Source of the DNA: Candidatus Treponema equifaecale
GTDB lineage: Bacteria; Spirochaetota; Spirochaetia; Treponematales; Treponemataceae
Reading direction: 5' to 3'
DNA: 34,129 nucleotides
Assembly (NCBI GenBank): GCA_018064905.1
Contig: JAGHUJ010000163.1
Span: 1 to 34,129 of the forward strand
Shown: one piece after another, positions 18,642-27,982 of the stretch
Layout of the letters: every line of letters starts with the position of its first letter
Position numbering within the stretch: position 1 is the first letter of the stretch
Notes under the pieces: generated by a model
What the model was told of the DNA's origin: nothing
The model's database searches: none
What the model saw: the letters and a program-made list of their open reading frames with translations, nothing else
Made by a program: the position numbers and the translations under genes

Positions 18642-18894
18642 GTATATAAAATTGATTGTTTTGTGAAGATATATACATTTTGCCTGGAAAATTTCAAAGA
18701 TTTTGAAGAAATCGTATATAATTTGGTTGCTTTTCGATTTATATATACATTTTGTGGAGATTGAAAGCAGTTTTTGTGGGAGAATTGTATATATTTTCTC
18801 ATCTTTGAGTATTATATATACATTCTCTGAAAATCTGATGGGCTTGTCCTATGGTTTTCGTATATATTTCTTCGATGTTGTGTTTTGCATATAC
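18642..18894. repeat. Array of four paired GTATATA-N21-TATATAC units with a 72-73-bp period
   Basis: GTATATA at 18642, 18714, 18787, 18860; TATATAC at 18670, 18742, 18815 and CATATAC at 18888. Offset within each unit is exactly 28. Confidence 0.85.
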
Positions 18895-18937
18895 ATCTTT
18901 CAAATCAAGCGATTTTTTTTCGACTAATTTACGGATA

Positions 18938-19291
18938 TTAAACAGACCCCTTTGCAATCATGTTTTCAACGGTTTCGTCAATTGTCTTTAAGATATTTTC
19001 TTTTAAGCAGTCTGAAACTTTATTTAAAAGTTTGCCTTTTTCAACTTCAATTTGAACTTCTGCAACAGATGAATTTATTGGAATTAACAGTTCAAATGGA
19101 GATATTTTTAAAGCATTTGCCAATTTTGAAAATGTTTCCGGAGTTCCCCACCTTTTGCCCGATTCCAAATCACATATATAACCAACAGATAAATCAGCCA
19201 ATTCAGCAAGTTTCATCTGGCTGAATCTATTTCTGTTACGGGCAGCCTTTAGATTTGTAGAAAAAATCATCTGTAATTCTGAAGAAGTCAT
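18938..19291 (-). CDS. XRE-family helix-turn-helix regulator
   Basis: NLKAARNRNRFSQMKLAELADLSVGYICDLESGKRWGTPETFSKLANALKISPFELL. Start placed at MTSSELQ. Confidence 0.9.
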   Translation of the reverse strand: MTSSELQMIFSTNLKAARNRNRFSQMKLAELADLSVGYICDLESGKRWGTPETFSKLANALKISPFELLIPINSSVAEVQIEVEKGKLLNKVSDCLKENILKTIDETVENMIAKGSV

Positions 19292-19326
19292 TATTCTAAA
19301 ATATAGGCAGATAGCGAAATTGACAC

Positions 19327-19379
19327 TTTGCAAATAGCGAGTTAATATTTCATTATTTGCGAACGGTATTTTGCAAATA
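19327..19379. promoter_or_regulatory. Candidate XRE operator region with three TTTGCAAATA-like sites
   Basis: TTTGCAAATA (19327-19336), TATTTGCGAA (19354-19363), TTTGCAAATA (19370-19379) between divergent genes. Confidence 0.5.
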
Positions 19380-19401
19380 ACTAATAATGTGGAGGAATAA
19401 C

Positions 19402-19956
19402 ATGAAAAAAATTAAAATTTTAATCTTGGCACTTTCTGTAATGATGCTTGCTGTTTCTTGTTCATCAGGTGATGACACAAAAGGTGAAGATCAGAACAAA
19501 GATACGGAGCAGAAAAATACTGATGACAAAAAGAATCCTGGTGATTTAGATAACGATAATGGTGACAACAGCGACAGGTTAAATTTGCTTGTGGGAACAT
19601 GGAAGTCCGAACTAATGGAAGTATGCGCAGGTGGCGAAGCAGGTGCAGGTTACGAAATTTCATATGAACAATACGGTACATGCACTTACATCTTTAATAC
19701 AGATAAAACTGGATCAGAAATTTTGAAAGGTGAAAGAACAGAATATTCAGATAACTATCCTGAAAGCAAAAAAGATGTTGACCTGATTGATGAAGAAACT
19801 AATTTCACTTATGAAATTGAAGGTACAAGCATAAAATTTATTTTTCAAGATGAAGACCATGGAGACACCGCCGTAGCGGGAAGTTATGAAATTACAGGAA
19901 ATAAGCTAAGTCTTTATACCGAAACAGGCGAGAAACTTGAATTAACTCGGCAATAA
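19402..19956 (+). CDS. Small lipoprotein, lipocalin-like
   Basis: Lipobox LAVSC, acidic low-complexity linker, then LVGTWKSE...GTCTYIFNTDKTGS...YEITGNKLSLYTETGE. Confidence 0.75.
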   Translation: MKKIKILILALSVMMLAVSCSSGDDTKGEDQNKDTEQKNTDDKKNPGDLDNDNGDNSDRLNLLVGTWKSELMEVCAGGEAGAGYEISYEQYGTCTYIFNTDKTGSEILKGERTEYSDNYPESKKDVDLIDEETNFTYEIEGTSIKFIFQDEDHGDTAVAGSYEITGNKLSLYTETGEKLELTRQ

Positions 19957-20054
19957 GTTAACTGTTCCGAAAAAAAAGATAAGAACTTATTCAACAATGA
20001 AATATGTCAAAGATTGGAGTCGATTTTTGACATATTTTTTTTGACAATAAAAAA

Positions 20055-20184
20055 GGGGTTGTCCTAAAAGTTCAAAAATGTCACCTCGAGCAAGGTCGAG
20101 AGGTCTATAAATCTCTGTAATACAAAGAATTATTGATTTCTCCACTTCGGTCGAAATGACAAATTGATACTTATTAGACAGCCC
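20055..20184 (+). mobile_element. 130-bp MITE-like element, copy 2
   Basis: GGGGTTGTCCTAAAAGTTC ... GATACTTATTAGACAGCCC; inverted relative to copy 1 and same length. Confidence 0.8.
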
Positions 20185-20198
20185 TTCAAATTTTTATC

Positions 20199-21647
20199 TT
20201 AGAAATCAGCTAATTTTGGTGCGCGTGGGAACGGAATAACATCGCGGATGTTTGCCATTCCTGTTACGTACAAAAGCAATCGTTCAAAGCTAAGACCAAA
20301 TCCTGAGTGTGGAACTGTACCGAACTTTCGGAGGTCCATGTACCAGCTGTAGTCTTCTGGATTAAGTCCAAGTTCCTGAATGCGTGCGTAGAGCTTGTCG
20401 TAGCTTTCTTCGCGTTCTGAACCACCGATGATTTCTCCAAGACCTGGAACCAGAACGTCAACGGCCTTAACTGTTTTTCCGTCGTCGTTAAGCTTCATGT
20501 AGAAAGCCTTGATTTCTTTTGGATAGTTGTAAACCATTACAGGACACTTGTAGATTTTTTCTGTGAGATAGCGCTCGTGTTCTGTTGCAAGGTCACAGCC
20601 CCAGTATGGCTTGAATTCAAATTCATCAGCGTGTTTTTCAAGTTCTGCCACAGCTTCTGTGTATGAAACGCGCTTGAATGGAGTTTCTACAACATGACGC
20701 AATGTGTCGATAACGCCTGGCTGGATTCTCTTGTTGAAGAATTCCATGTCAGCTGAACATTTTGTAAGAGCCCAGTTGAGAAGATACTTGATGAATTCTT
20801 CCTGAATGTCCATGTCGTCTTCAAGGTCAAAGAATGCCATTTCTGGTTCACACATCCAGAATTCTGCCAGGTGACGGGTTGTATTTGAGTTTTCTGCACG
20901 GAAAGTTGGTCCAAATGTGTAAACACGACCCAATGCTGTTGCCAGAGTTTCTGCTTCAAGCTGACCGGAAACTGTAAGCGAAGCCTTTTTTCCGAAGAAA
21001 TCTTTGTTATAGTTTACAAGCTTTGTTGCATCTTCTTTTTTCATGCCTGCTGCACCTTTTTCTACGGCAATTTCAGCAAGCTTTTCCATGCTTAAAGTTG
21101 TAATCTGGAACATTTCTCCAGCACCTTCACAGTCTGAACAGGTGATTTCTGGAGTATTGATGTAGTAGAAGCCCTTTTCCTGGAAGAATGTGTGCAAGGC
21201 ATATGCCATCTGGCTTCTCATTCTGAAAACTGCACCAAAAGTGTTTGTTCTTGCACGGAGATGAGCATTCTCACGGAGGAATTCCATTGTTGCGGCTTTT
21301 TTCTGGATTGGATAGTCGCCTGGACATTTTCCAAGAACAACCAAAGTTTCCAGATTTACCTCAACGCTCTGTCCAGAGGCAGGGGATTCAACCAGCTTAC
21401 CTGTTGCCTTGAGTGAAGCACCTGTAGAAAGATCCTTGAGTGCTTTTTCAATATTTTCAACATTATTTGGATTTGCTGGATTTGTTCTGTCATAAGTGAG
21501 CTGAATAGAAGCGAAGCATGATCCGTCGTTTACCTGAATGAAAACCAGGTTTTTTGAATCACGAATTGTGCGTACCCAACCGCAAACTGTAACTGAGCGG
21601 CCGTCCGGAGCGGATGTAAGAATATCCTTAATAAGTTCTGTTTTCAT
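20199..21647 (-). CDS. asnS: Asparagine-tRNA ligase
   Basis: TVSGQLEAETLATALGRVYTFGPTFRAENSNTTRHLAEFWM and FGLSFERLLLYVTGMANIRDVIPFPR. Confidence 0.97.
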   Translation of the reverse strand: MKTELIKDILTSAPDGRSVTVCGWVRTIRDSKNLVFIQVNDGSCFASIQLTYDRTNPANPNNVENIEKALKDLSTGASLKATGKLVESPASGQSVEVNLETLVVLGKCPGDYPIQKKAATMEFLRENAHLRARTNTFGAVFRMRSQMAYALHTFFQEKGFYYINTPEITCSDCEGAGEMFQITTLSMEKLAEIAVEKGAAGMKKEDATKLVNYNKDFFGKKASLTVSGQLEAETLATALGRVYTFGPTFRAENSNTTRHLAEFWMCEPEMAFFDLEDDMDIQEEFIKYLLNWALTKCSADMEFFNKRIQPGVIDTLRHVVETPFKRVSYTEAVAELEKHADEFEFKPYWGCDLATEHERYLTEKIYKCPVMVYNYPKEIKAFYMKLNDDGKTVKAVDVLVPGLGEIIGGSEREESYDKLYARIQELGLNPEDYSWYMDLRKFGTVPHSGFGLSFERLLLYVTGMANIRDVIPFPRAPKLADF

Positions 21648-21695
21648 AATTCAAATATTTTAGTGAAATGAGGTGGTTGTTTCAATGAGTTTTTC

Positions 21696-21815
21696 AGGGC
21701 GTGCCGGCAACAAGTTGCCGTCAGGCTTTCCGCTGTTCCGGCTACCGCCTTCATTCCTCCGCTTTGCTGCGGAACGGCTCCGCCGCAGCTCCAATCCTTC
21801 ACGCACTATTTCTTC
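21696..21815. repeat. GC-rich multi-hairpin mosaic repeat
   Basis: GGGCGTGCCGGCAACAAGTTGCCGTCAGG...CCGGCTACCGCC...CTCCGCTTTGCTGCGGAACGGCTCCGCCGCAGCTCC; contains CGGCAAC-AA-GTTGCCG and further nested palindromes. Confidence 0.7.
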
Positions 21816-21824
21816 AGCACATTT

Positions 21825-24020
21825 TTACACCTGGAATTTTTCTACTGCGCTTGTCAGGGAGTCGATGGACTGTGTGTTCTGATGTGTAAGATCGTTTACG
21901 CTGTTCATTGATTCATTGATGCTTTCAATACCCAGAGACATTTCCTGCATGCTTGAAGTAATTTCGTTTGTGAGACGGGCAAGATTCTGCATTTTCTGAT
22001 TGACGTTGGCTGAAGCTTCCTGCATGTCATCGCCGCCTTTTCTTACTGTAACAGTAATGTCGGAAATCTGCTTCATGGCTTCAAGAACCTGTCCGCCGCC
22101 TTCACTTTGTTCTTCCATGGCATTTTTGATTGTAAGTTCCTGTTTTGCCACGTCCTGAGTGAGACTGTAGATTTCATTGAACTTCTGCTGCATGAGTTTT
22201 GTTGAGTCTGCAACTTCCCGAATGCTTTCCATGGCTTCCTTAAGGTTTGTTGTGATGGCTTTGCCCTGTTTGTTTGAGTCCTCTGCCAGCTTTCTGATTT
22301 CATCTGCAACAACGGAGAAACCTTTTCCTGATTCTCCGGCATGGGCTGCCTCAATTGCTGCATTCATGGCAAGAAGGTTTGTCTGGCTGGCAATATTCTG
22401 AATGACCTTGCTGGCTTCAAGAAGTGTCTTTGACTGGGCAAGAACTTTTTCCGTGCTTGCAACTGATTTTTTGATTCCTTCTTTGCCTTCTTCTGCTGAA
22501 CCTTCAAGGCTGGTGATAGTTTCATTGTTTTTAAGAAGAATATTTGTAACGGAACGGATGTTTGCAACCATTTCTTCAATTGCGGCTGAAGACTGAGCCA
22601 CGCTTGAAGTTTGCTGCTTGATGCTGTCCATGAGAGTTTCAACAGAAGTGTTGATCTGTTCAACTGAATTGTAGGAGTCCTGTACGTTTGCACCCTGCTG
22701 CTGAACCTGTCTGTTTACTGAATCAATGTTTGCTGTAATCTGGTTTGCAGCTGATGCAGTGTCGTTCATGTTGTCGGCGAGAGTTTGTCCCAGACCTGCC
22801 ATTTTCTGAGAGTCAGCCTTGATTTGTGCAATTGAACTCTGCAGCTTTTCCATTGTCTGGTTGAAATATTTGTACATGTTTCCGATTTCGTTTTCTGTCT
22901 TTACTTCCATTCGAACTGTGAGGTCGCCGTCACCCTGAGCAATATTCTTCATGGCGAAAACACCTTTGTTAAGTTCATTTGAAAGCTTCTTGATGATGAG
23001 CCATACAAAGAGAACGATGATAATTCCAAGAGCAGTGAAGGTGATGGTGATTACAGAGTGAATGAATGACGCATCTTCTGTTATTTCATTTTCAGGAACA
23101 TTTACGCCAAGATACCAGATTTGTTCCGCTGTCTGAATCTTTAATGGAACCATGAATACAAAATTCTCTTTTCCATTTACATTTTCTTTGTAGCTGAATG
23201 GCTTGAGAGTGCTTGCGGCATTTTTAAAGGCCTGAGATGTGCTTCCGCTGGTGAATTTTTCGCTGATTTTGCCTTCATTGTCATCGTTTGCGTCAACTGC
23301 AATAAGTCCTGTGGCAGAAATCAGGGAAAGATATCCGGTTTTGTAAATTTTTGCTGATTCAAGAATATCTGTGAGAGTTGCCAGTGACATATCGATTCCA
23401 ACAACGCCTACAGGTTTTCCCTGCGAATTTTTTACAGGAAATGCAACGCCGCAAACCCAGATTACCTGACCACCGATTTCATAAGGATTTGGATCGATCA
23501 AAATTCCTGTTGCTGAGTGAAGCGGATCTTCATACCATCCGGCTCCAACATAGTCGGTGAGGGCAGAAACTTCAATTTTGCCGCCATCTCTTGTCCAGTA
23601 TGGAATGAAACGACCGGTTTCATCGTGATGGTCTGCGTTTATATATGCTGAATCATTGCCGTCCAGTGCGTCTGGTTCCCAAACTGTCCATGCGTCCACA
23701 AGGGTTGGATTTTCAACGAGGGTCTTTTTAAGGAGCTGGTCTATGAATTCTCGTCTTGATTCTTCAGGCACATCTTCATAAAGGGCAAGTGCAGACTGAA
23801 GCGTATTGCAGATTGAATATTCAGTTGTGAGGATTGTTTTTGTGCTTTCTGCATATTCTGCGGCTACGGAAGAAACATATTTATCTGAAATCTTATTAAA
23901 GCTTTTTGAAATGCTGAACCTTAGAAAAATTCCTGAAACTACCAGAAAGAAAACTACTACAGCTCCAATGCTGAAGCTCAAATATCTGTTCAAGGTTTTT
24001 GTGAAGAAAGTTGCCTTCAT
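21825..24020 (-). CDS. Methyl-accepting chemotaxis protein with periplasmic dCache-like sensor
   Basis: Signalling hairpin [44 protein letters not shown]; sensor with [13 protein letters not shown] and [13 protein letters not shown]. Start at the ATG after GGAG. Confidence 0.96.
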   Translation of the reverse strand: MKATFFTKTLNRYLSFSIGAVVVFFLVVSGIFLRFSISKSFNKISDKYVSSVAAEYAESTKTILTTEYSICNTLQSALALYEDVPEESRREFIDQLLKKTLVENPTLVDAWTVWEPDALDGNDSAYINADHHDETGRFIPYWTRDGGKIEVSALTDYVGAGWYEDPLHSATGILIDPNPYEIGGQVIWVCGVAFPVKNSQGKPVGVVGIDMSLATLTDILESAKIYKTGYLSLISATGLIAVDANDDNEGKISEKFTSGSTSQAFKNAASTLKPFSYKENVNGKENFVFMVPLKIQTAEQIWYLGVNVPENEITEDASFIHSVITITFTALGIIIVLFVWLIIKKLSNELNKGVFAMKNIAQGDGDLTVRMEVKTENEIGNMYKYFNQTMEKLQSSIAQIKADSQKMAGLGQTLADNMNDTASAANQITANIDSVNRQVQQQGANVQDSYNSVEQINTSVETLMDSIKQQTSSVAQSSAAIEEMVANIRSVTNILLKNNETITSLEGSAEEGKEGIKKSVASTEKVLAQSKTLLEASKVIQNIASQTNLLAMNAAIEAAHAGESGKGFSVVADEIRKLAEDSNKQGKAITTNLKEAMESIREVADSTKLMQQKFNEIYSLTQDVAKQELTIKNAMEEQSEGGGQVLEAMKQISDITVTVRKGGDDMQEASANVNQKMQNLARLTNEITSSMQEMSLGIESINESMNSVNDLTHQNTQSIDSLTSAVEKFQV

Positions 24021-24089
24021 CTTTATCTCCAAAAAATAATCTGAATTCTATGATATAACATTTTGTTTAAAAGTCAAAAGAAATGAGTC

Positions 24090-24192
24090 AGGGTGGATGC
24101 GAAAGGGGTAGTAGTGGCGCGAAGCGATGCCAAAGGCATTGGAGGCGAAAGCCGGAACCCGAATGACCCGACGGCTTTAGCCGGTTCGCCCA
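24090..24192. repeat. GC-rich multi-hairpin mosaic repeat upstream of the TAXI gene
   Basis: ATGCC-AAA-GGCAT, AAAGCCG...CGGCTTT, and GGAGGCGAAAGCCGGAACCCGAATGACCCGACGG resembling 5109-5147. Confidence 0.65.
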
Positions 24193-24276
24193 TAAGTTCT
24201 AGAGTATTATAATTGAAAAAAACTGTAAATTATGACAGAATCAGACATAAAATTTTTAAAAAAATGGAGAATGACC

Positions 24277-25248
24277 ATGAAAAAAATTACTTTGGCTGCT
24301 GCTTCTATTTTGGCAGTTTCTATGATTTTTACAGCTTGTAACGAAAAAACAAACAAGGCTGCAAAAAAGGACTTCATCCTTGCTACTGGTGGTACATCTG
24401 GTACTTACTATGCATTCGGTGGTGTGCTCGCTAACTTGTGGAATACAAAAATCGCCGGAATGAACGTAACTGCTCAGTCTACAGGTGCTTCTGCTGAAAA
24501 CTTGCGCCTTATCAACAATGGTGATGCAGAATATGCAATCGTTCAGAATGACGTAATGGACTATGCTTTCAACGGTACTGACATGTTCAACGGAAACAAG
24601 CTTGAAAACCTGGCTTCTGTTGGTACACTTTATCCAGAAGTTGTTCAGATTGCTGCTTCTAAAGACAGCGGAATCAAGACTGTTGCTGACCTCCGCGGAA
24701 AGAGAGTTTCTGTTGGTGACGCTGGTTCTGGAGTTGAATTCAACGTTAAGCAGATTTTTGAAGGCTATGGAATGACTTTTGATGACATCAAAAAGAACAA
24801 CCTTTCATTCAAGGAATCTGCTGAAGGTATTCAGAACGGTACTTTGGATGCTTGTTTCATCACTGCTGGTGTTCCAAACGCTGCTCTTCAGGAATTGGCT
24901 TTCACTGCTGGTCTCGTTCTTATTCCAGTTACAGGAAAAGAAGCTTTGGACATCATGGGTAAATACGGATACTACACAAAGACTGTTATCCCAGGCGGCA
25001 CATACAAAGGAACTGACACAGACACTGAAGCTTTGGCTATTAAGGCTACATTGGCTGTAAACAAGAACCTTGCTGAAGACACTGTTTACGAAATGACTAA
25101 GACAATCTTTGAAAACCTTGAAGAATTGGGCGCTTCACACGCTAAGGGAAAGGAAATCTCAGCTGCTAAGGCTGTGACAGGTGTTTCTGTTCCATTCCAC
25201 CCAGGTGCAGCAAAATACTTCAAAGAAATCGGATTTGACGTTAAATAA
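24277..25248 (+). CDS. TAXI-family TRAP transporter solute-binding lipoprotein
   Basis: Lipobox FTAC; ATGGTSGTYYAFGGVLANLWN; VTAQSTGASAENLRLINNGDAEYAIVQNDV. Confidence 0.93.
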   Translation: MKKITLAAASILAVSMIFTACNEKTNKAAKKDFILATGGTSGTYYAFGGVLANLWNTKIAGMNVTAQSTGASAENLRLINNGDAEYAIVQNDVMDYAFNGTDMFNGNKLENLASVGTLYPEVVQIAASKDSGIKTVADLRGKRVSVGDAGSGVEFNVKQIFEGYGMTFDDIKKNNLSFKESAEGIQNGTLDACFITAGVPNAALQELAFTAGLVLIPVTGKEALDIMGKYGYYTKTVIPGGTYKGTDTDTEALAIKATLAVNKNLAEDTVYEMTKTIFENLEELGASHAKGKEISAAKAVTGVSVPFHPGAAKYFKEIGFDVK

Positions 25249-25260
25249 ATCTCTCGTTTC

Positions 25261-25400
25261 AATGGCAAAATGCTTAAAAAGTGTTTTGCCATTGTTGAGT
25301 AGAACTAGTGTCGAGTTTTGCGAATCTAAATGTGTTCAAAAATGAACTTCGCCGAGAACGCAGTTTATTTTTGAATTTGTAGAAAAATTGCAAAACTCGA
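25261..25400 (+). promoter_or_regulatory. Structured intercistronic region (hairpin plus nested two-stem structure)
   Basis: AATGGCAAAA/TTTTGCCATT (25261-25270/25284-25293); outer TCGAGTTTTGC/GCAAAACTCGA (25311-25321/25390-25400) enclosing TTCAAAAATGAAC/GTTTATTTTTGAA (25335-25347/25363-25375). Confidence 0.7.
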
Positions 25401-25418
25401 ATTTTAAACTGAATAAAT

Positions 25419-25913
25419 ATGAAAAAAGTCATTCCTGGAATTTTGGCATTGATTTTGGTTGCGGCGGGGCTGAACCTGCCTTTGATCAAAGTTGTCTCAA
25501 TTTCCAACCGGAAGAATGTTTCAGAAAGCATTTATTCCCGTCCCGCCCTGCAGGGCTTTGTGATTTCCTACACACATTCAGTGAACAAGGGACGGATCCA
25601 TGACCATTATGTTTGTGACGGCGACCAGCTGATTTTAGAGAAGTCTGTTTTTGTTTCCTATGGGGCAGGAATTCCGGAGCCTGAGGAAATAGCTGACTGT
25701 CAGTTTGAGCTAACTGAAGACGGATATGTTCTGAACAAGTTGAACAAACGGCTGGATTCATTTTTGATGGCCGTGGGCGTTATTGCAGAACATTCCGTTA
25801 CAATCAGCGGCAAAGAATATTTTCTGAAAAATTTTTTCCCAGTGCAGACTAGCCTGAGATTTCAGGTGAAAAGGGTATCTGCAATAAAACTATTAAGAAC
25901 AAGGAGTTTCTGA
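25419..25913 (+). CDS. DUF1850 domain-containing protein
   Basis: FVISYTHSVNKGRIHDHYVCDGDQLILEKSVFVSYGAGIPE, encoded between TAXI protein and TRAP permease. Confidence 0.85.
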   Translation: MKKVIPGILALILVAAGLNLPLIKVVSISNRKNVSESIYSRPALQGFVISYTHSVNKGRIHDHYVCDGDQLILEKSVFVSYGAGIPEPEEIADCQFELTEDGYVLNKLNKRLDSFLMAVGVIAEHSVTISGKEYFLKNFFPVQTSLRFQVKRVSAIKLLRTRSF

Positions 25914-27982
25914 TGGAAAAAGAAGACCAGTTTGAAGACATCGCCGAAAAAATCAACCCTACCACCAATGAAGACGAAATGAAGAATCTGATGCAGAATC
26001 TTGATCGTGACCAGGCTTACCGTGAGCATAAATGCTGGCGACAGTACATCACAGTTCTTGTTTCTGTTGCCTTCTGTATTTTCCAACTTTATGCAACTCT
26101 TTCTGGAAGAATTCCAGCTCAGATTGTGCGCGCCTCTCATCTGGCTTTTGTTCAGTTCCTTGCATTTTTGCTTTTTCCTGCAACAAAAAAAATGCCTAGA
26201 GATACGCTTCCATTGTACGACGTAGTTCTTGCCTTTATTGGTGCAGGCTGTTGGGTGTATTACGTAATCAATTTTGAAGCAATTGTTCGCCGTGCAGGTG
26301 CTTATCTTCCTTTGGATATTGCAATTGGTATTGTTGGAATCATAATTCTGTTTGAATCCTGCCGAAGAATTGTTGGTCTTCCAATTATGATTATTGCAGG
26401 CTGTTTCATCCTGTATGCATTTGTCGGAAACTATATGCCTGGATTCCTTCATCACCGCGGGTACAAGCTTACACGTGTTGTAAGCCATCTGTTCTACACA
26501 ACTGAAGGTATTATGGGTACTCCAATTGGAGCCTGTTCAACATTCATCTTCCTTTTCATCATGTTTGGTGCCTGTCTTGAAAAAACCGGTATCGGTCAGT
26601 TCTTTATTGACGTTTGTAACGCAATTGCAGGTGGTGCCAGCGGTGGTCCAGCCAAGGTTGCGGTTCTTTCATCTGCATTGCTTGGTACTGTTTCCGGTTC
26701 GTCTGTTTCAAATACTGTTGGTTCTGGTTCATTCACAATTCCTATGATGAAAAAGCTTGGTTACAAGGGTGAATTTGCCGGTGCTGTTGAAGCAGCTGCT
26801 TCTACTGGTGGTCAGCTTATGCCTCCAATCATGGGTGCTGCTGCATTCCTTATGGCAGAAAGCGTTGGTGTCAGCTATGTAACTGTAGTTAAGGCTGCAA
26901 TTATTCCTGCTCTGCTTTATTTTGCCGGAATCTTTATCACAGTTCATCTTGAAGCACACAAACTGGGACTTAAGGGACTTCCACGCGAAGAACTTCCAAG
27001 ATTCCTTCCACTTTTCCTTAAGCGCGGATACATGATTCTTCCATTGGTTGTAATCATTTTCTTCCTTTGCTCTGGAAAAACTGCTACATATTCTGCTTTG
27101 ATGGGTATTCTTTCCTGCTTCATCATTGGTCTTGCAACTTCATTTGTGGATGTGGCACAGGGAAAACGACCTAAGTTCAACGGAAATGACGTGGTTCAGG
27201 TTTTGTGTGCTGCTGCAAGAAGCATCATCAGCGTTGCCATTGCCTGTGGTATGGCTGGAATCATTATTGGTATCGTGACACTTACTGGTCTTGGACTTAA
27301 GATGGGTGCAGGTCTTGTAGCACTGGCTCACGGAAAACTGTTCATCACACTGCTTCTTACAATGGTTTCTTCTATTATCCTGGGAATGGGTGCACCTACA
27401 ACTGCAAACTATCTGATTACTTCAACAATTACTGCCGGGGCTATCATCAAGTGTCTTTACGGCGGTTCTACAGACATTGCTGCTGAACAGATTTTGCCTG
27501 CACATATGTTTGCCTTCTATTTTGGCATCATTGCCGATGTAACTCCACCTGTTGCTCTTGCCGCAATTGCCGGTGCTGCCATAGCCAAGGCTAAACCAAT
27601 GCGCACTGCTGTAAATGCTACAAAGCTTGCAATCGGTGCCTTCATCGTTCCTTATATGTTCATCTACAATCCTGCAATGCTTATGATCAACGCAAATGCC
27701 GGTTCTGTAATCCTTATTACACTTACTGCGCTTTTGGGTATGTTCGGTATTTCTGCTGGTTTGGAAGGTTACGCATTTGGTCACGCCGGATTCTTTAATG
27801 GAACTGGACTTGCATCAGGCATAAAAAAGACTGCTTCTGTAATTGAAAGAATCCTGTTCATTATTGCCGGTCTTTTGTGTATCATGCCGGAAACCACAAC
27901 TGATATCATTGGTCTTGCAATGATTGTTGTTCTGGTTGTGCTTCAGATTTTAAGAAGAAAGTCTGCTGCAGTTACAGCTTAA
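25913..27982 (+). CDS. TRAP transporter fused permease (DctQM-type, TAXI-associated)
   Basis: Multi-TM; GGASGGPAKVAVLSSALLGTVSGSSVSNTVGSGSFTIPMMKKLGYKGEFAGAVEAAASTGGQLMPPIMGAAAF. TGATG overlap with DUF1850 gene. Confidence 0.96.
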   Translation: MEKEDQFEDIAEKINPTTNEDEMKNLMQNLDRDQAYREHKCWRQYITVLVSVAFCIFQLYATLSGRIPAQIVRASHLAFVQFLAFLLFPATKKMPRDTLPLYDVVLAFIGAGCWVYYVINFEAIVRRAGAYLPLDIAIGIVGIIILFESCRRIVGLPIMIIAGCFILYAFVGNYMPGFLHHRGYKLTRVVSHLFYTTEGIMGTPIGACSTFIFLFIMFGACLEKTGIGQFFIDVCNAIAGGASGGPAKVAVLSSALLGTVSGSSVSNTVGSGSFTIPMMKKLGYKGEFAGAVEAAASTGGQLMPPIMGAAAFLMAESVGVSYVTVVKAAIIPALLYFAGIFITVHLEAHKLGLKGLPREELPRFLPLFLKRGYMILPLVVIIFFLCSGKTATYSALMGILSCFIIGLATSFVDVAQGKRPKFNGNDVVQVLCAAARSIISVAIACGMAGIIIGIVTLTGLGLKMGAGLVALAHGKLFITLLLTMVSSIILGMGAPTTANYLITSTITAGAIIKCLYGGSTDIAAEQILPAHMFAFYFGIIADVTPPVALAAIAGAAIAKAKPMRTAVNATKLAIGAFIVPYMFIYNPAMLMINANAGSVILITLTALLGMFGISAGLEGYAFGHAGFFNGTGLASGIKKTASVIERILFIIAGLLCIMPETTTDIIGLAMIVVLVVLQILRRKSAAVTA

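Noticed and set aside
18642-18894. CRISPR array
   Set aside because: Unit dimensions are suggestive, but only the 7-bp ends of each 35-bp unit are conserved, the interior differs between units, and no cas genes are in the window.
18509-18927. Small ORFs across the GTATATA array (18509-18802 minus, 18552-18764 and 18703-18927 plus)
   Set aside because: They start inside the MATE gene or the array and have AT-rich composition, while the 72-73-nt period breaks frame.
20055-20184. Intrinsic terminator only (for the 19402 lipoprotein or asnS)
   Set aside because: The 130-bp unit recurs with terminal repeats at 12317-12446, so a mobile repeat is the better description, though it may also terminate transcription.
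25862-26488. 208-aa minus-strand ORF antisense to the TRAP permease
   Set aside because: Cys/Asn/Lys-rich mirror frame of a conserved membrane-protein gene; typical spurious antisense ORF.
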